DNA from: Setaria digitata
Lineage: Eukaryota; Nematoda; Chromadorea; Rhabditida; Setariidae
DNA length: 64,000 bases
NCBI GenBank assembly: GCA_003640385.1
Contig: RCAB01000363.1
Span: 1 to 64,000 of the forward strand
Direction of reading: 5' to 3'
The first letter of the stretch is position 1; each line of letters opens with the position of its first letter. Made by a program: the position numbers and the translations under genes. Below the pieces are notes generated by a model, which worked only from the letters and a program-made list of their open reading frames with translations, had not been told where the DNA came from and made no database searches. Positions 12,300 through 25,600 of this stretch are shown here, piece after piece.

Positions 12300-15200
12300 A
12301 TGCTGAAAAAGAAGCTGCTGAACGACAATTGTAATTCTACGAACGGACCAGCGCACACGATAATGGTTGCAGATATCCGTTCTACGGATGGGAAACATCA
12401 CCGCGTGATATTCGATCGCTCGAAGAAAGTGATCAAATTCACTATAATGGGGTTATTTTCATGATTTCGTTTGTTTACGTAATTGAGCTTCCCTTAGTTG
12501 GTATTTGAATGCCGTGGAAAGCTGTTTAAGTGCGAGGAATTCAGAGTAGAACAGTTTTTTTTTTTTCCCTTCAAATCTCATTTCTAAGTTTATTTTAAGA
12601 GGTACTGAAGAGAAACAGCGAAGTATGTTGAAAGATTTAAATGAATTAATCTGTGTACGTGGTACACCAATTACTATGAGACGAGGATTGCCTTTCGATT
12701 TAAATAAGGTAGGCAGTGCTTTCGACCAATATACTTTAGTGAAAATGGTGTATAATTATTGTTTTACTATTTCTTATGAAAATTTTTGTCAAATCTTTTC
12801 ATGCTTTATATTTTGCATTTCACGTAACTATTGTTCCACATAAGAATTAATGCTGTGATAACAGCTCCTTATCAGGAACTACTTTAAATGGACATTCAAT
12901 TTCTTTCACTTCATCCACAATTAAGTAAATACTATGTTTTCCAGTACTGAAGGTGGTAGTTCTCTTACTCCGTCCTTTGTTCACTGAGTTACAAAGAACT
13001 TCACCTGCTTGGAATATGCACTAAAACCTACCAAAAAACAAAAAAGAAGAGTCCACAATTCATGGTCGTCACTGTTTGTGGAAAGGGGTGTCAGTTAAGA
13101 TCAGATTACCATAACGCATCATCTTAAATAAAAGATATTTCAGAACATATTTCAGAACCCTAACGAATATTTATCGCATCTCTTATGTTGAATTTGTCTA
13201 AGGAAATGAATTTTGTTCTGTATTCCCTGACCGCATTGATTTAATGTACTGCGTAAACTGCTTTTGTTTTGGCACTTATATCACATTGGGCAATACTTTC
13301 ATTTACTTAGATGATATAACTTATATTATCCTCAAATTAACCTTGCAGAATGCGAAACAAGTCGATACTCCCAATCATTTATATTTTTATTTTGCTGAAA
13401 AAAGAACAAAACGTCGTTGGCGTATCCGCACAATCACCGCTTTATTTACTACTACTACTGATAAAAAGTTGTGGTTGGATGTTTTGGATTCTTCTCTTCA
13501 TGGTATGCTTTATATCACTACGACGTTGAAATCATTACTTTTACTTACATATTCAACATTAATTTGTCGTATACTGAATGCATTAAATCTTTAGTTGTCT
13601 AAGAAATTACTGAAACCCCTTCTTATGAGTTCTTCAGTGGAAAATTTCTGTTTCTTTTAATTTTGAAATTCAAAAAAAAAAAAAAAATTGTTTCCATGAT
13701 GCTCAGAACTAGAAGAAAGGCCAAAAACATTGTTGATACTTGTGAATCCATTTGGTGGTAAAGGCAAGGCAAAGAAAATTTATTCTGAGCAGGTAAGATT
13801 TACTTCATTGAGTTTCGACAAAAACTTCGATTAATTCTGTAATGACTCATGATATGAAGAAGAACTAAATTTCTGTTTCTGTTCATTGGTTTCAAGAAAT
13901 ATTCAATATAGAGCATTTTAGGTTGCAAAGATTTTGGAAATGGCTGGTATTCATTGTGATGTAGTAATGACAGAGCGTGCAAATCATGCTTTTGACTATC
14001 TTAAGCAATTGGATTTTTCTCAGTGGACAACAATCGATGGTGTCGTTTCAGTGGGTGGTGATGGTCTCTTCAATGAATGTCTCTCTGCTATTGTTTGCAG
14101 GTATTCTTTTAATTTTAGTGTAATCATATCACTGGTGTTAGGGTTTAGTTAGTGTTTGACAATGTGTGAGATAGCTTGGCCCTTGTGCTAAGTTGAGTTT
14201 TTTTCCTCAAGCAGTAAGAAAAATTTTTCTTTTATCTAAATTTTCAAAATCGCTTCAATAAAATTTTCCTATTACAAAACATGCGTGTCTTACTTATCAA
14301 ATTTGTTTATTTTTGTTACATCTTTCGTAGTTTGATTCACTTTTAAAGTTGCTTTACCTCTTTTTTGGGTTTTATATAAATCTTATCTGTATATTTCCGT
14401 AATTCTTGTCAGATCGGTAATAAATAATTTTTATCCGAGTACATCACAGTGTTTTTGAACGTTTTCTACAATGTGCTGAAAAAAATCAAATGAAGTTTAA
14501 CTATTGTTTTCGTTGAAGTGTAGTTTTCCACTGTGGGTAGTTTTCCTAATACAGCTGATATTTTTGAAAATTTCAGAACACAAGAGGAAGCAGGAAAAGA
14601 TATATCTGATGTTAATATCGATGTCCTAAAAACACCACGAATGCGTTTTGGTATAATTGGTGCTGGTTCTGCAAATTCTATTGTTTCTTCCGTTCACGGA
14701 ACTGATGACTGCCCAACTGCTGCTATACATATTGCTCTTGGTAAGTTTTTGAGTTTATAATAAAATATTCAGAAAGCTGGTCCTTTGAGTTTCCTGCATA
14801 AAAACTTTTTTCCTATCGGTATTTGAACATATTTGGACTATATGCAAAGAGAAAAATAAGTGAGAAAAGGCAAGATTTTTTTCACTTGATCAAAAAATTA
14901 TTACAGCTACCAAAAACTAAGGCACTATTCAGCAAAAGTTGTTTTGGATTTGGTTTTAGATTACATAATCATTTTAGGAAGCAAGTGTTCGGTGGATGTA
15001 TGCACAGTCCATAGAGACAATGATTTAATGCGAATATCTGCAAATGCAATCTCTTATGGTTGGCTTGGTGATGTGTTGGCCGATTCTGAACGATATAGAT
15101 GGATGGGACCTCTGAGATATCAATATTCTGGTACGTTTTGAATTTGTGTTGGATTTTACACTTATTATTGCTCATGTAGATAATTTTTTAGTCTATTTAA

Positions 15201-16868
15201 CATAGTTTGATTTCTTTTCTTATTTTAGCTTTAAGAACAACAGTACGTAATCCTGCTTATTTTGGTCGCGTGTCGTTCAGCTTAATTCCAGAAGCTGCTG
15301 AAAAGAACGATTTAAGTATTCTGCCGAAATGCACTAAGCCATGTTCCATTTGTGAAAGGTGACTTTTAAACTTTTTCGGAAAAATAATATGAAGATTCCC
15401 AAAATATTATCGTAAAAGAAAAAAATACCTATAACGAATATGACGTATTATTGATCGGATTTATCCAGCAATTTTTTTTCCGTTTTTTATCTCTTCTTCC
15501 ATTTCCTTTTTCTCCCATCTTTTGGTTACTCTTGTACTGAAATATTTACGACTGGAGTGGAAGGCGCCTTTATTTTAAATCCCTGTATTATGATTCATGA
15601 TATGAAGTAAAATATTTCAATCTTCGTTTTGAAAAATATTCGGGTTTTTTTAAACAGACTTGCAATGTTTTCAGATTATTTTATCTGTGGGTCTTAGTAT
15701 AAAGCTTTTCATTAAATCGTGTTAATGACTTCTACTTATCCATTAGTTAACGTTTTTTTCAGTGGTGTTGGAGCTGATAAGAATTATCCATTTCATTTGC
15801 AAACTGAATTCTCTCATATCATATGTTGCGTTGTACCATGTGTTAGTCCATTTACACCCTATGGACTGGCTCCTTTCACTGGTATTGGTGATGGAAGCAT
15901 GGATTTAGCTCTAATTCCACGAATTTCGCGGTGTTCCAATTTGTCATTTATTCGTAAAGTTGCAATGAGTGGACCGAAAAGTGTTTTGTCAATGGGCAGT
16001 AAGTTGAATGTTTTCCGAGTTGCTCGGTGGGCATTCACCCCTGTTTCATTACTTGAGCATTCAGATGCGGCTAATTCCCCCGGTGCGACTGATGCCCAAG
16101 GATCATGGAATCTGGATGGAGGTTTGTTCCTCGGTTTTTTTTTTCATATTTATTTTGTACTAAAGATGGTACTCATTTATTGGAAGTTCGCAAACTCGAA
16201 ACCTTACGTTTATTTATATCATTTTTTTAACCCTTAAGAATAGATTTTTTGGTTTTCAAGTTACCGCTCTTTTTCATTCATTCTTTTTCTGCTTATTCCG
16301 GAAAACGCTTGGGAATTTCTCATGTCATCTATGATTACTGCCACCAGCTTTCATAGATTTTACAGTCCTAGCACCTCAATTTTAATGCAAAACCTTACTG
16401 AAAAATGTGTTTGTTGCTCATCTAATGTAAAATATTAAATGACAGTGATATTAAAAAAAAAAAAGATTTCTTATGAAAAATGTTTTTTTTCTCTTCACTC
16501 TCTTCCAAGATTTGGTAATTGTGCTTTTTAGAGATACTACCACAACCAAAAGATGCTATGTTCCAGTTCAGGTAGCTTTTTTTTTAAAAAAAAAAATTCG
16601 TAAAACTTTTTTTTTGCATTTGATTTTTAGAAATTTTTTTTTTTAAATTTGTAGAAACCCTGAAAATCTTCTCATCATTGGATTTGACACGTCATACTTT
16701 TTATTTAGATTGCACCCTCGTTTAATCAAATATTTTGGGCGTGAAGTTGACTTAAATGCTCGTGCAAAAAAAACAGGTTGCTGCTCACGAGATTATCAAA
16801 AGCTGTCGAACATTGTTCGAATACAATTGAGCCAAGACCTTTCGCTTCCCAGTAATCAGCGGTTTTGA
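12300..16868 (+). CDS. Ceramide kinase
   Basis: Eleven exons join in phase: 12300-12451, 12600-12708, 13349-13502, 13707-13792, 13922-14100, 14577-14740, 14978-15130, 15229-15358, 15763-16121, 16532-16571 and 16709-16868 (TGA). The product is about 561 residues; human CERK has 537. The enzyme uses ATP to make ceramide-1-phosphate at Golgi and other membranes. Residues 1-138 sit where the PH domain lies and are the least conserved. The diacylglycerol-kinase-type catalytic domain begins with NPFGGKGK (152-159), has the nucleotide-binding VGGDG (GGDG at 212-215) and GIIGAGSANS, and keeps the CERK hallmark CxxxCxxC (Cys 367, 371, 374), which separates it from sphingosine kinases. GDGSMDLALI and a WNLDGE strand close the domain. 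No break was seen. The junction least certain is exon 1 to 2, where donor GGGTTATT is weak. It matches C. elegans T10B11.2 in family. Confidence 0.93.
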
Positions 16869-18998
16869 TTTCCTTTGTAATTTTTGAAACCACTTGTCGA
16901 CAAACTTATTAATCAGGTTTGTTCTTGAGAAATTCACTTTTTTAAAGTTATATTTTTATGAGATGTTTTGTAAAGTGGAGAAAAAATGACTGGTGAGAGG
17001 TAGAAGTTTTTAATTTATGTAATTGAAGCATCAAGTATAAATTGCGAAGGAAGAGGCAGAAAACATGTACAAAAGTTCGAGGATATAAAGAAATTTAGCT
17101 TGAGACCTACGTGGTCGCGACACAAATGCAGCTGACAACTTATGTGGATTTTAATACTGTTCAAATGGTTCTTTTTGTTAATTGGTTCCAAAAGACGAAT
17201 TTGAAATCTTCATATATTATCGAAAAAACCTGTATTACTTTTTTTCTATTTTCCTCAGTCGATAAAGTGCCGAAATATTGTGTCTGATTTTTTTAATACT
17301 TCGTTAACATATATTTTGTGTTGGCTTTCATGACTTTAGCGAATATGCTTCTCATTTTAGCATTTATGATAATTTTCCATGGGTTTTGTTGTGTAAAGTA
17401 AATCTATCACTTAATCTTGCTTTCGTAATGACATTGTTATTTATGTTCTTTTTTTCAGAAATTATTGCCTTTTGTGAACAAGCTTAAGTATCCTTATTAT
17501 TACAACAAACTAAATGTGACTCGCACTTAACTTTTTACGAAAAATATGGTTAGGAAACTTCTTTCAGCTACATAGCCCTTATTTGCTGGGTGAATATTTT
17601 TTATTTGTTATCAACATCTTTTCCAAATTTGTTACTGTTTTTCCATGTGTAGTGAATTTTTCGTTTCCATTATTTTTGAATATATAGTGTTTCGTAGGAA
17701 AACCAGTGCAAGTCGATTTAAAGGTAACTGACTTTGCGTTCTGATACTTTTTCTGTTTACATCGTCTATAATTTTCGTTAGGAGAATTGTTATTTACCTT
17801 ACGTTGAAGGTTTTATTGGCCAAAAGTGTGGTGATAATTTTTATTCTTGTGGTTAGTTGAATCATGCGAAAATCGCTCAGGTGCTGCTTCACTTAACATT
17901 TGATTGAATATTTTAATAATTCTAGTTTTCGGTTCGTGAAGGTAGTTAGCTTTCATATTCACTTGTATATTTATCGACAAATAAAGTTTCTTTCAATGTG
18001 ACGACGTGATCTAGAAACCGTAGCACTGCAGGTATTTTATCTGTAAGATAAGTGTTTCAATTCTAGGAGGGAAGGGTTGTAATGTGGTTAGCCTTTAATA
18101 ATTTTTTTTTGGTGGGAGGTAATGTCGTTGGAATTGGATGTCTAATGCTTTTAATCTTCAGTGTTCTACATATATAGTTCTGCAGAAATATTTTTGATGA
18201 ACTGTGTTTTTCCAAGTGAACACATAACTGGTTTCCAACGGAGTGGCGCGGAGCTCCTGCGTGATTTTAGCTGGAGTGCTAAGGTAAATTTGGAGTTTGA
18301 TATTTGTAACTCTATAATTGGGGTCGAAATTAAGTTTGGAGAAATTGAGAAGCTGTGAAGAGTTTCATTTTTTTTTTCTTTTTGATGTATTAGCATTAAT
18401 TAGTCTTCTCCATTCCCAACTATGTTTGTTGCAGAGCTGCTGAAAGACCATGTCTTTAGATTTGTAAGTTAACGCTCCATAATTCATCTATTAGAGCTGC
18501 AGCAGAGAAGCCATTTATGGATATTTGAAAGTCGGAAAAGTAATCAGTTACCTTGATTTTAAATTGTGTGGATCAGTGTACTTTTTAGTTGGTCGGTGAT
18601 TGTGATACCGCAGTGGAGAATTTGGTACCAATAGTTGTGCTTACATTTCATTTTACTGGAGGTACTACGAGAACTTACGAATTTACTGAGGCGGAAGTAA
18701 TTGAAATTTTCTGAAGTTGATTAAAGGAAGTTCTTGACAGTTTCGAGCCTTATTAAATTTTTAAATGTTATTAGCTAGCATAGTATCGGTCTATTCGTAG
18801 CTTGCCGTTTTGCTTTCAAAGAATTGTATTTAAATCTTTCTATGATTAAAGATAGTTGTTCTGAAATTATTGTTCAGAATTTGTGGAGATAAATGGTAAA
18901 CCAGTCTCGCTTTCTAAAAATTCAATTTATTTACGTTTACAGCTGAGGCGTTTTATCAGTGATTTAGAAGCAGTCCAACAGAAATTTAATTAAGTGGA
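16869..18998 (+). other. Spacer between ceramide kinase and DHODH genes
   Basis: About 2.1 kb with no coding exon recognised. It should hold the ceramide kinase 3' UTR (an AATAAA lies at 17980-17985, distant but on the right strand) and the DHODH promoter. A TTTACAG acceptor ending at 18942, 56 bases before the DHODH ATG, could take a spliced leader. The gap is long for a nematode operon. Confidence 0.5.
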
Positions 18999-21900
18999 AT
19001 GTATCCAAAATTACCGCCGGGGTTAGTGTTTTATCATTTCTCTCAATTTTATTATAGTGTATGTGAAGCAGGTATTTTGAAATATGGCCTGAACATTCTT
19101 TTTACAACAAAGTTCATTGATATCTTTCGTGTGATATATTACCTTCAGTTAAGAATAGATTTTGCTGAATTTCTGAATATTGAGTCTTTTTTTATCAGGC
19201 AAAACCCTCATGACAAACTTTATTTTGCTAAGCAAGTTTTTGAGTAGCGAACTTTTTCTATGAATTGAAAAGTAATTAACAATGCCAGTCTTATTAGAAC
19301 CTTTCATTAAAGATATATTACCAAGTCAACTGCTGTTATTTTGTCATCTTCCACGTTATTATATGGTATTGTCGAATATATCACAGGAAATGAAGTCTTT
19401 CAACGAAAACAGGTGAGTAATTTTAATCCAAACCGAAGTTTTGTTGGGGAAGTTCTTTTAAATTACGAAGCTTGTGAGAAATTCTTTTCCTTTCAGTTTT
19501 CTTTATCTTTTCATTATTATCAACGACTTTGGCATATTGACTTTTTGTAGTTAAAATTCATATTTTCAGTTTATGCCACTATTGCACTGCATACTTAAAC
19601 CAGATTTAACAGCACAGTTCAGTATTTACTTGGCGAAGTATCGTTTATTGCCACCTTTCAGTCATAGTTATCGAGAATACCCGGAGCTTAAATGTGATGT
19701 AATGAATATGCACTTTAGGAATCCACTTGGATTAGCTGCTGGCTTTGACAAAGGCAAAACTTTTCTTTACCCTTGATCTTCAGATATTTCCGTTGTACAG
19801 TGAGCTTGTATTCACTCATTTAATTAATGTGCTCTATCAAATTTCAAAATATTCTTCTCTTCTTTAGAGCTATATACTTCGAATTATGCTTCTTTAATTT
19901 TTTTTTTCAGATGCCGAAGCAATAAAAGGTTTGCGCAAAAGTGGTTTTGGCTTTATTGAAGTGGGTACCGTAACACCACTGCCTCAGAAAACTGACTCTG
20001 AATCCGTAACCAAATTTTTATCCGAAGATGAAGTAAGTTATTTGTTTTAATTGGTTAAAGCATGAAAAATAAAAATTTCTGAGAGTAGAATTTGAAATGA
20101 GAATTTATAGAATTTTCTATTTTTGAACAGCAGCTTTTAGCTCTAGAGGAATTTGATAAACAGTGCTTTATTTCGAGTTTCAAGCTCAGTTCGTTATAAT
20201 TTCATGACATTTGAATTTCTTTTTTTCTTTTGATTTTTGATATTAATCAAGACGTTATCACTTAAAAGTGTGCTTTCCTCCTATTTCTTGAAATCTTTTT
20301 GTTGCAATTTTTTGTTATTTTTGCATTTCAGGGTTGTTTAAGTTGTGGTAAATTTAAAAGCGCTGGGCTGAATACTGTATATTTGCTTGTTAAAAAAGCA
20401 TACGATCGAAATGCTGACGTTCCTCTTGGTGTGAATATTGGCAGAAATGCAGTTAGTAATTTGATTTTTTCATAATCTTCTGAGAAACTGTTTTTAATAT
20501 ATTTTAACAAAGAAGTTTAGTAATATTAACTTCCTGATTTTGAATGTGTTCTTTTGTTTTACTTTTAATCGTTTTGTTAATTTAAGGTATTGATATCACT
20601 TTTTTTTTTCTTTTTTTGATCCTTTCTGAAGCAATTTTGCAAGTGAGGATTTCTTTACTTACTAATAAACTTGTATTTGAATCAAAGCAAGGCTGTGTTT
20701 TTGTCGAATTATTTCCAGCGACAAACCTTGTAGATATCTCTAGCGCTAATATTCTTCTTCTTCAAGCAGTTTTTGTCTTTTGCTCACGAGACCGTGGTGA
20801 ACTTTTCTTTCAGGAACTTAATCAACTCAAAACGGATTATAACCTTGGTGTTTATTATTTCGGTCCTTTTAGCGATTATTTGGTTTTAAATTTTGCTGGT
20901 CAGACCGGTCCAGAAAAAATTACCGATGTAGAAATTGTCAGTGTATTTTTTTCTTTTTCTTTTTTTTTTTTTATTTTTTCTTTTGTAATTAGGTAAATGC
21001 TTTAGGCTTTGCAAGCTGTTGCTTCTGCTGTTAAGCAACTGGTAGAAGCCAATGAACCTTCGCCGAAAATTTTAATCAAAATTCCTTCCGACCTAACGAT
21101 CTTGGATTTGAAAGCAATAATCGAAGTATGTTTTGGGTGGAGGTTAATTTTGCTTCTCAAAAAACCAATCTCATTTTCATTCATTTTATTTTTGGAGTAT
21201 TTTCCATTCGCAGATCTTGTTGAATCTTTATCTTAGTAAAATAATTTGAAGATAGCATTAAACAAACGATATGGAGTGGATGGCATCATCATTTCGAATT
21301 CCACTGCTCGTCGTCCAAAAAATTTGGAAACTGCGCTAGAGGAAGATGGCTTTTTGAGTGGCAGACCGTTACGTGATATGAGTACTAACTGTATACGTGA
21401 CGTGTATAGGTATTTCTGAGCATTTTATGAAACTAATGCTGTTGGAGCATTGCATTTAAAATTATTTTTCAAATATTGCCATTAGTGAAAGTGGGCCCTA
21501 AACAGTCAGTGTACTTTGATATTAATTAAATAACACTGCTTAGTTCACATTACTTCGTTAAACTCATTAGGATTATATTCGATGTTTTTTTTGCCGTTTA
21601 TCAGCTAATATTATCTACTAATAGAAGATAGTGCAATTGAGTTATTGGATCCTTCATTTCGCTTTAGAATATCAAATGGTAAAATTCCGATCATTGGTTG
21701 CGGAGGAATATCGTCCGGTCAAGATGCATACGAAAAAATTCGTGCTGGAGCAAGTCTCTTACAGCTTTATTCGTCACTTCTTTACCAAGGCAAGATTCAA
21801 AATCGAAAAAACATTTTTAATCTTGTTTGACTCCATTTTAGGTTAAAAATTCTTATATTTGATGCTATTTTCCGGTCGTTTTATTTCACTTTGTCAGAGA

Positions 21901-22631
21901 AAAATGTATGCTTATATTCTTTTACAAGTACGTGGATACCTATATTGTTATTACTACCGTATTTTGCTAAAATTTATTTATTAGTTGCTTTTTTTTCTTG
22001 TTAGTTTAGCTATTTCTGCTTTCTAGTGGGTGCATGGTAAGATAGTTCTCCTCCCCCCGCAAGAAGCTTCAGCATTCAGTGTTTTTCATTATTAGCTTGT
22101 ATTTTTCTTATTTATAAATCCGAATAAGTTTTAAAGAAAAAGAAATTATTTTCCATGTACATTAATGTTTGTGGGCAACATCTGAAATTTTTAATTTGGT
22201 TTCAGATCACTTTCATGCTGATAATTTCTCAGCTAACCTTAAGACAGCTTTAATATTTTCATATGCAGTACACTAACCTGTAAAAAATGCAAAAAATTTA
22301 TAGGAAAATCCAAGTTATTTGAAGTGTAATATTATTTGCTACANAAATAAACTTCCAAGTTATTTGAAGTGTAATATTATTTGCTACAGCGCTCACAGCA
22401 TTATTTCAGTTTTGGTTCAGTCATAACTAGTTTGATGCAGATGACTGAAAATTCTGAATATTGAATCTGTTGTTCCTTTAAAATTTTTTCGATTCATTTA
22501 ATTTCTTAGCATCCTTTTCTTTTCCAGGTTTCCCAGTTATAGGACGAATAAAACGAGAGTTGGTCGAATGCCTTTCTCGCGATGGTTTCTGTAGTGTTTC
22601 TGAAGCTGTTGGAGCTGATCATAAGAAATAG
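18999..22631 (+). CDS. Class 2 (quinone-linked) dihydroorotate dehydrogenase, active site altered
   Basis: Ten exons join in phase: 18999-19021, 19313-19412, 19570-19753, 19911-20032, 20332-20451, 20814-20936, 21006-21125, 21252-21409, 21668-21789 and 22528-22631. The product has 391 residues; human DHODH has 395. The family oxidises dihydroorotate to orotate on the mitochondrial inner membrane and passes electrons to ubiquinone. Seen: hydrophobic anchor (13-31) before [20 protein letters not shown] with FMN lysine 102; KIPSDLT with lysine 249; SNST with Asn 280; GLSGRPL-like FLSGRPLRD; and the FMN-phosphate loop [20 protein letters not shown]. Odd: where relatives have N-x-SSPNT, this has NFAGQTG (209-215), so the catalytic serine is glycine and the orotate-binding Asn is threonine. 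The INRYGFNS segment reads LSCGKFKS (146-153). Two introns begin with GC (donors at 19754 and 21790). The family is certain; normal activity is doubtful. Confidence 0.93.
22310..22388. repeat. 34-bp direct duplication around a single N (probable assembly join)
   Basis: Bases 22310-22343 and 22355-22388 are identical, with an N at 22344 and ten bases between them. It lies in the last DHODH intron. The pattern of a lone N beside a repeated overlap recurs at 9814 and 44678 and suggests contig ends that were not merged. Confidence 0.75.
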
Positions 22632-22656
22632 TGTTAAGTGGGAAAAGAATTTCCGA

Positions 22657-22662
22657 AATAAA
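22657..22662 (+). terminator. Probable polyadenylation signal of DHODH
   Basis: AATAAA begins 26 bases after the TAG stop, giving a short 3' UTR typical of nematode genes. Confidence 0.6.
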
Positions 22663-22689
22663 TATTGAAATGGGAAACGCACTGCCAAT

Positions 22690-25600
22690 TTGGTTTCTTC
22701 TTATAAGATAATTTAAATAGTTTTTGTTTTTTATTTTTCTCAAATTAATCTCTTAATCTTTTGCTCCTTTATAATCTTATAAAAGGATGTTCGTCAATTA
22801 TAAGGCATGTGAATTATAATAAATTTTCTTTTTTTCCACCATGTTAGTTTCATTAGTCTTTTTAAACTAAATCTGAACTTACCTTGGAATGTGCAGTGCC
22901 GTTTATGCAATACCATTGACATTTACTGCTTGATACACTTATTTGGATTTATGTTGTTCAAGTGTTTAATATCCAGTACTAGATGTTGGATTACTTGTCT
23001 CATATTAAATTTTATAAATCCATTTAAGTTATTTTTTGTGCACCAGAAGAAGTTATGTCATTAGATATTGCCATTTGTCTCCTGTATTCATGCTGTAAGA
23101 ATACTGTAATATTAAAATCTCATAGAATATTATAAAATTGAGACTTGCTTTGCTGCATCTTTGTGTATACGTTGTAGAGTTAACATATATAGGAAACATT
23201 GGTGACGCGATATTAAAAGCAGTAACTTGTTTTTAATTCAGTGACATCCTGTATTATGACTTGGTTCACTCTATTTTTCAGACTGCTGGGTCGGCCATAT
23301 TTGAAGCGGTAGTCACTGCTTGAAGTGAATTGTTAATTATAAGCAGAATGGAGAGTTGTTCCATTGCGGTGTCTGTTTCAGTGTCCCCTCGTCACCCCCA
23401 AACGTCATACTCTTTCTAGCTAGCTCTCCTTTTCTTTTCTAACGTACCAGCTCAGAGCTACCAGTAGCCCCACTATCTCAGCCCTGTCATTACTGGATAA
23501 TAATTTTGCATTTTAGGCGAATTAATTTCTGCATTTTCAATGTGCTTTCCATGACTAACCCATTAACAACTAGCCAGTAGCACTGGCACTGCAAGCAATT
23601 CACACTTGAGCAAACCAATGAATTGAATGAACTAAACTGAGGATATGGCGAGGTCTTTTCTTCTGGTTTTGTCTGTGCTTTTCCTGTTTTTGAAAGTGGT
23701 TAACTGTGTAGAAACACTTCAATTAGACTGGTGATGGTGATATCTATTAGTAGTTTAAATTGGTGCACCTTAATGCATTTGTTGTATAACAGTACTCTCT
23801 AATAGTTTCCTTCATTGCACCGCAGACTGTAATGATCGAATTTTTTCAAACTCGAAAAAACAGGTGTAGCTTCGATTTCTCGGGATGGACATTTCTTTCG
23901 CTTTCTTTTGAACATTGGATTTTATAGAGATCTGGAATTTCTCCGGAAGTATATAGAAGAGAACAATGAACAGACCGATTTGTTGATTCCTCATAGTACT
24001 TGCATAGAACGGTTTTGCTAAGTTTTAGTAGACTGCTCATAATTTGAATGATTTTTGTTGTATCATGTCCCATATTTCTAGAGATAAATGTTAATCTGCT
24101 CACTCTTATCCATACGCATGTACCTCAACATTTACTTCATGTATCGAGACTGCCAGACCGGAATGTCGCCGTACCCTAGATGTTTTGGGAAATTTGCGAA
24201 ATTCTTTAGTGCAAGCCACTATTGATTCTTTTAGCTTTAAAATTTTAAATTGTTAAAATTACAGGCGCAACAAACCATGCTAGAATGAAACAAAACTTTT
24301 GCAGATGTTTGGTTTCACCCTTTAAAACATGTAGAAGAAAAGGGAAAAGGAATATAAATGTTTGAAAATTTAATTATCACTTATTTCTTAAATTGATCAT
24401 TCTTTGGCCAGGCAAGCTAGCCGGCGAGAAAAATTATTATTGCTGTTCCCAAATTCTCCCTGTTCTAGAGCGCACTTACCTTCACTTAATTTTGCATAGG
24501 CACTGCACGGAAATGAATCAAATAGGAGAGTGGAAAATTTTTATTTTAATTAAAAAAGAGAGACGAAGAAAATTAATTGTTACGAAGGCTGAGAGGAAGA
24601 AGAGGGCGGAGTAGAAAGGTATAGGGTGAGCAGTTACTATTAAAGTAAGGACACAATTTTTTGCACAATTAATTAAAATAGCAGTAATTTTATTCTCCAC
24701 GAGCAACTCTTCATTGCGCTCCATCCTTTGCTTTGAATTTCGCCTTTTTTCTTTGGAAATCCTTAGTTCTTTTACGAATTGATAATTAATGAAAAGTTCG
24801 ATCAGTAGACATCCTGTAGAAATATTAATCGTTATCATTATCAGTTTTCATGCATCAGAGCTTTCAGAAAATTACACTGACGTGATGAAGGTTGGTCATA
24901 TGCGTTGTTCTCGAAGTCACTCATACTAATGAAGGTGAAGCAGTCTGTGCCATTAGCACTCTAACAAACCTTCGAGCAGAATTGTTCCATGGCCAGCTCT
25001 ATGATCTCATTTCAGTGGGGCCTACTTGGGAGGTAACTGCGCTGAATTACGGTATTTGCCATGTTCACTTGTTGTTTTAAATCAACAGCCAGGTCCACAA
25101 ATGAGTGCACTTGTAATTGTTGGACAACTAGATAAATAGCCAAAACTAGATAGTGAGCCAATTACGGCTTTACTCTTTTTATTAATTAGAGCACAACTCT
25201 TTTTCCAATTTTCTACAAAAAAAGAACAGTTTTTGGAATGCTTTGTTTTTTTCTAAACAAGATAAAGTCGAGGAAGCGAAGAAAGAGGAAATAGCATTAC
25301 TTGGAATGAAAGTGAAAAGAATATTAAATAAATTGTAGAATTTTTGGAAATGAACTTTAATGTTTTACCTGCAAGATCAGGATGGATTAGGTACTGCATA
25401 GTAAAGTAAACGAGGTAACAATTTAAAAGGGAAAGATACTTAACAAATTTTTTAGAAGAACCAATCTGTAAATAATGATTGAAATAATTTCGAACTTACT
25501 CTAGAATAGATCCACTGAACTTTATCAGCAACTGAATCCCATAAGTGGCTAATGTGTTTTCTATTCCAAAAGATCTTGGAATGACTTAAATTTAGTGTCG

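Noticed and set aside
12300..22631. Ceramide kinase and DHODH as an operon
   Set aside because: Same strand, but the 2.1-kb gap is far longer than usual nematode operon spacing and each gene has its own plausible trans-splice acceptor.
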